A stretch of 64,000 nucleotides of DNA, from the NCBI RefSeq assembly GCF_021130785.1, contig NW_025777429.1, positions 1 through 64,000 of the forward strand, given 5' to 3'. Made by a program: the position numbers and the translations under genes. Position 1 is the stretch's first letter. Each line of letters begins with the position of its first letter. Positions 63,001 through 64,000 of the stretch are shown piece by piece. This DNA comes from Homalodisca vitripennis (lineage: Eukaryota; Arthropoda; Insecta; Hemiptera; Cicadellidae). The notes beneath the pieces are model-generated. The model was not told the origin of the DNA. It saw nothing but the letters and a program-made list of their open reading frames with translations, and did not search any database.

Positions 63001-64000
63001 TATTCTCACCCCATCATGTGAAAGGCTTTACTATCGTTTAACAAATCATTTTGGATAAAGCTCAATGTTCTCGCAAAACTCAATTTTTTACCATCATTAG
63101 TTTGTTTGGTACCCACATATTACAATATCGAATAGCAAAGTAATTTTAGAGAAGGAATTTTATTTAATAACAGCAGCCATACCTAGTTTGTAGGGTTTGA
63201 ACTGCATGGAGTATTGGGGATTACAGAATATTGGTTTTTAATAGGATATCAGTTTTGTTATTTTTACACATACGTGACTAAATTAAAAATCCAAAAAGTA
63301 ATTATAATAAATACATGCATTTATTTGGTTGTAGTATTTTAAATCCTATGTTATAGATGCAGCTTGAGTACCGTTTAATGTTAAAGCATGGGCCTTTATT
63401 GAATAAAGTATACTACTATAATGAATAAAAAGTCACTTTTATACATTGGAATAGTAGTTCTCAAGTAGTTTTGTTTACTCATTAAATGCATAAACTTAAT
63501 TTTTCACTTGCCAGTATATGAGAATATACAGTGAAAATCCTATAGTGTTAACAATGACCAAGGATGAGTACAGGATTCAATTCTCAGCTAAGCAAATACT
63601 TGAATACCGACGCTAGATCGAGTCCTACTAGAATTTTACAATAGTACTGTTTTTTATTAACAGCATAAGTTAATTATTTAGTAGTGGTTATTTAAGTCAG
63701 CTTCCATAATTTTAAGTCCTTGTATCAGTAAAAATTTTTCAAAACCAAGTTAACTATTTTTTTTGAACAAATTATAATAATAGACTATCAAACATTATGA
63801 AATGTACTTTTAACTGTTGCAATTATATTTAAAGTTTCAAAAATGATGATATGTGAATAAAAATCAACGTTGTGTTTGAATTACTTTAACAAAAATTGAC
63901 AAATCCGTGACAAGAATTCAGTTTTCCGTCCTCAACACGCTCCCAAATTTCTTTAATGAATTCGTTAAGGGGCTACAATACTTACTTGTTATGAGTGAAT
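60058..64000. other. Copy B body right of the Gypsy element, no supported gene
   Basis: Collinear with copy A 27429-31014. About 0.33 kb near 63240-63575 is unlike copy A, which has only about 20 bp there. No gene was recognised. Confidence 0.5.

Larger units (their letters stand above)
36825..64000. repeat. Large tandem duplication, copy B (runs off the right edge)
   Basis: Starts at tgccgtatcatggatgcatc, matching 21882 onward. It is the same orientation and order as copy A, enlarged by 7.48 kb present only here (38584-46062), a 663-bp block (48729-49391), the Gypsy element (50396-60053) and about 0.33 kb near 63240-63575. The last bases still align to copy A at about 31014. Confidence 0.95.

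Overview
This looks like a gene-poor, strongly AT-rich stretch of an animal nuclear genome, almost certainly an insect and possibly a hemipteran. Evidence for that is the mix of Penelope-like, piggyBac, mariner-type, Jockey/CR1-type LINE and Ty3/Gypsy elements, small pol III-derived repeats, and a gustatory-receptor-like gene. There is no prokaryotic gene organisation. The species is inferred only from element and receptor style.

The left part (1-21.9 kb) is single-copy AT-rich DNA with scattered element remnants. These are a Penelope-like element with inverted ends and a 10-bp target duplication (1561-2807), the 3' part of a piggyBac transposon (9613-10540), and a local tandem duplication of about 0.83 kb (12.27-16.42 kb). 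A TTAA-flanked piggyBac-type MITE (13410-14338) interrupts the second copy of that duplication. Further on lie a tRNA-like repeat between TA microsatellites (15.1-15.5 kb), a 5S-rRNA-related SINE (17.7 kb), and a possible membrane-receptor exon (18321-18776).

The right two thirds are a large tandem duplication. Copy A runs from about 21882 and stays alignable to 31014, with the unit probably reaching 36824. Copy B starts at about 36825 and runs off the right edge. Both contain the same broken LINE reverse transcriptase with the same nested insertion. Copy B keeps about 7.5 kb (38584-46062) that copy A lacks. The LINE reading frame runs straight across that junction in B, so A is best read as carrying a deletion. 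The B-only part holds a short Penelope fold-back (44066-44581) and a complete but dead mariner-type element (44840-45911). Copy B also received a 9.66-kb Ty3/Gypsy retrotransposon (50396-60053), whose uninterrupted target site is visible in copy A.

Between the two copies lie a second Penelope-like element whose polymerase core is deleted (about 31.6-33.7 kb) and the best host-gene candidate, a gustatory-receptor-like coding region (35088-35784) with one frameshift. If the duplication is a simple tandem, another copy of this receptor should lie just right of the window. The two Gypsy LTRs differ only by indels, mostly one base in short homopolymers. Some frameshifts in this assembly, including the receptor's, may therefore be sequencing errors rather than real decay. 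No RNA gene, CRISPR array or novel multi-gene system is supported. The interest here is in rearrangement history and repeat structure.
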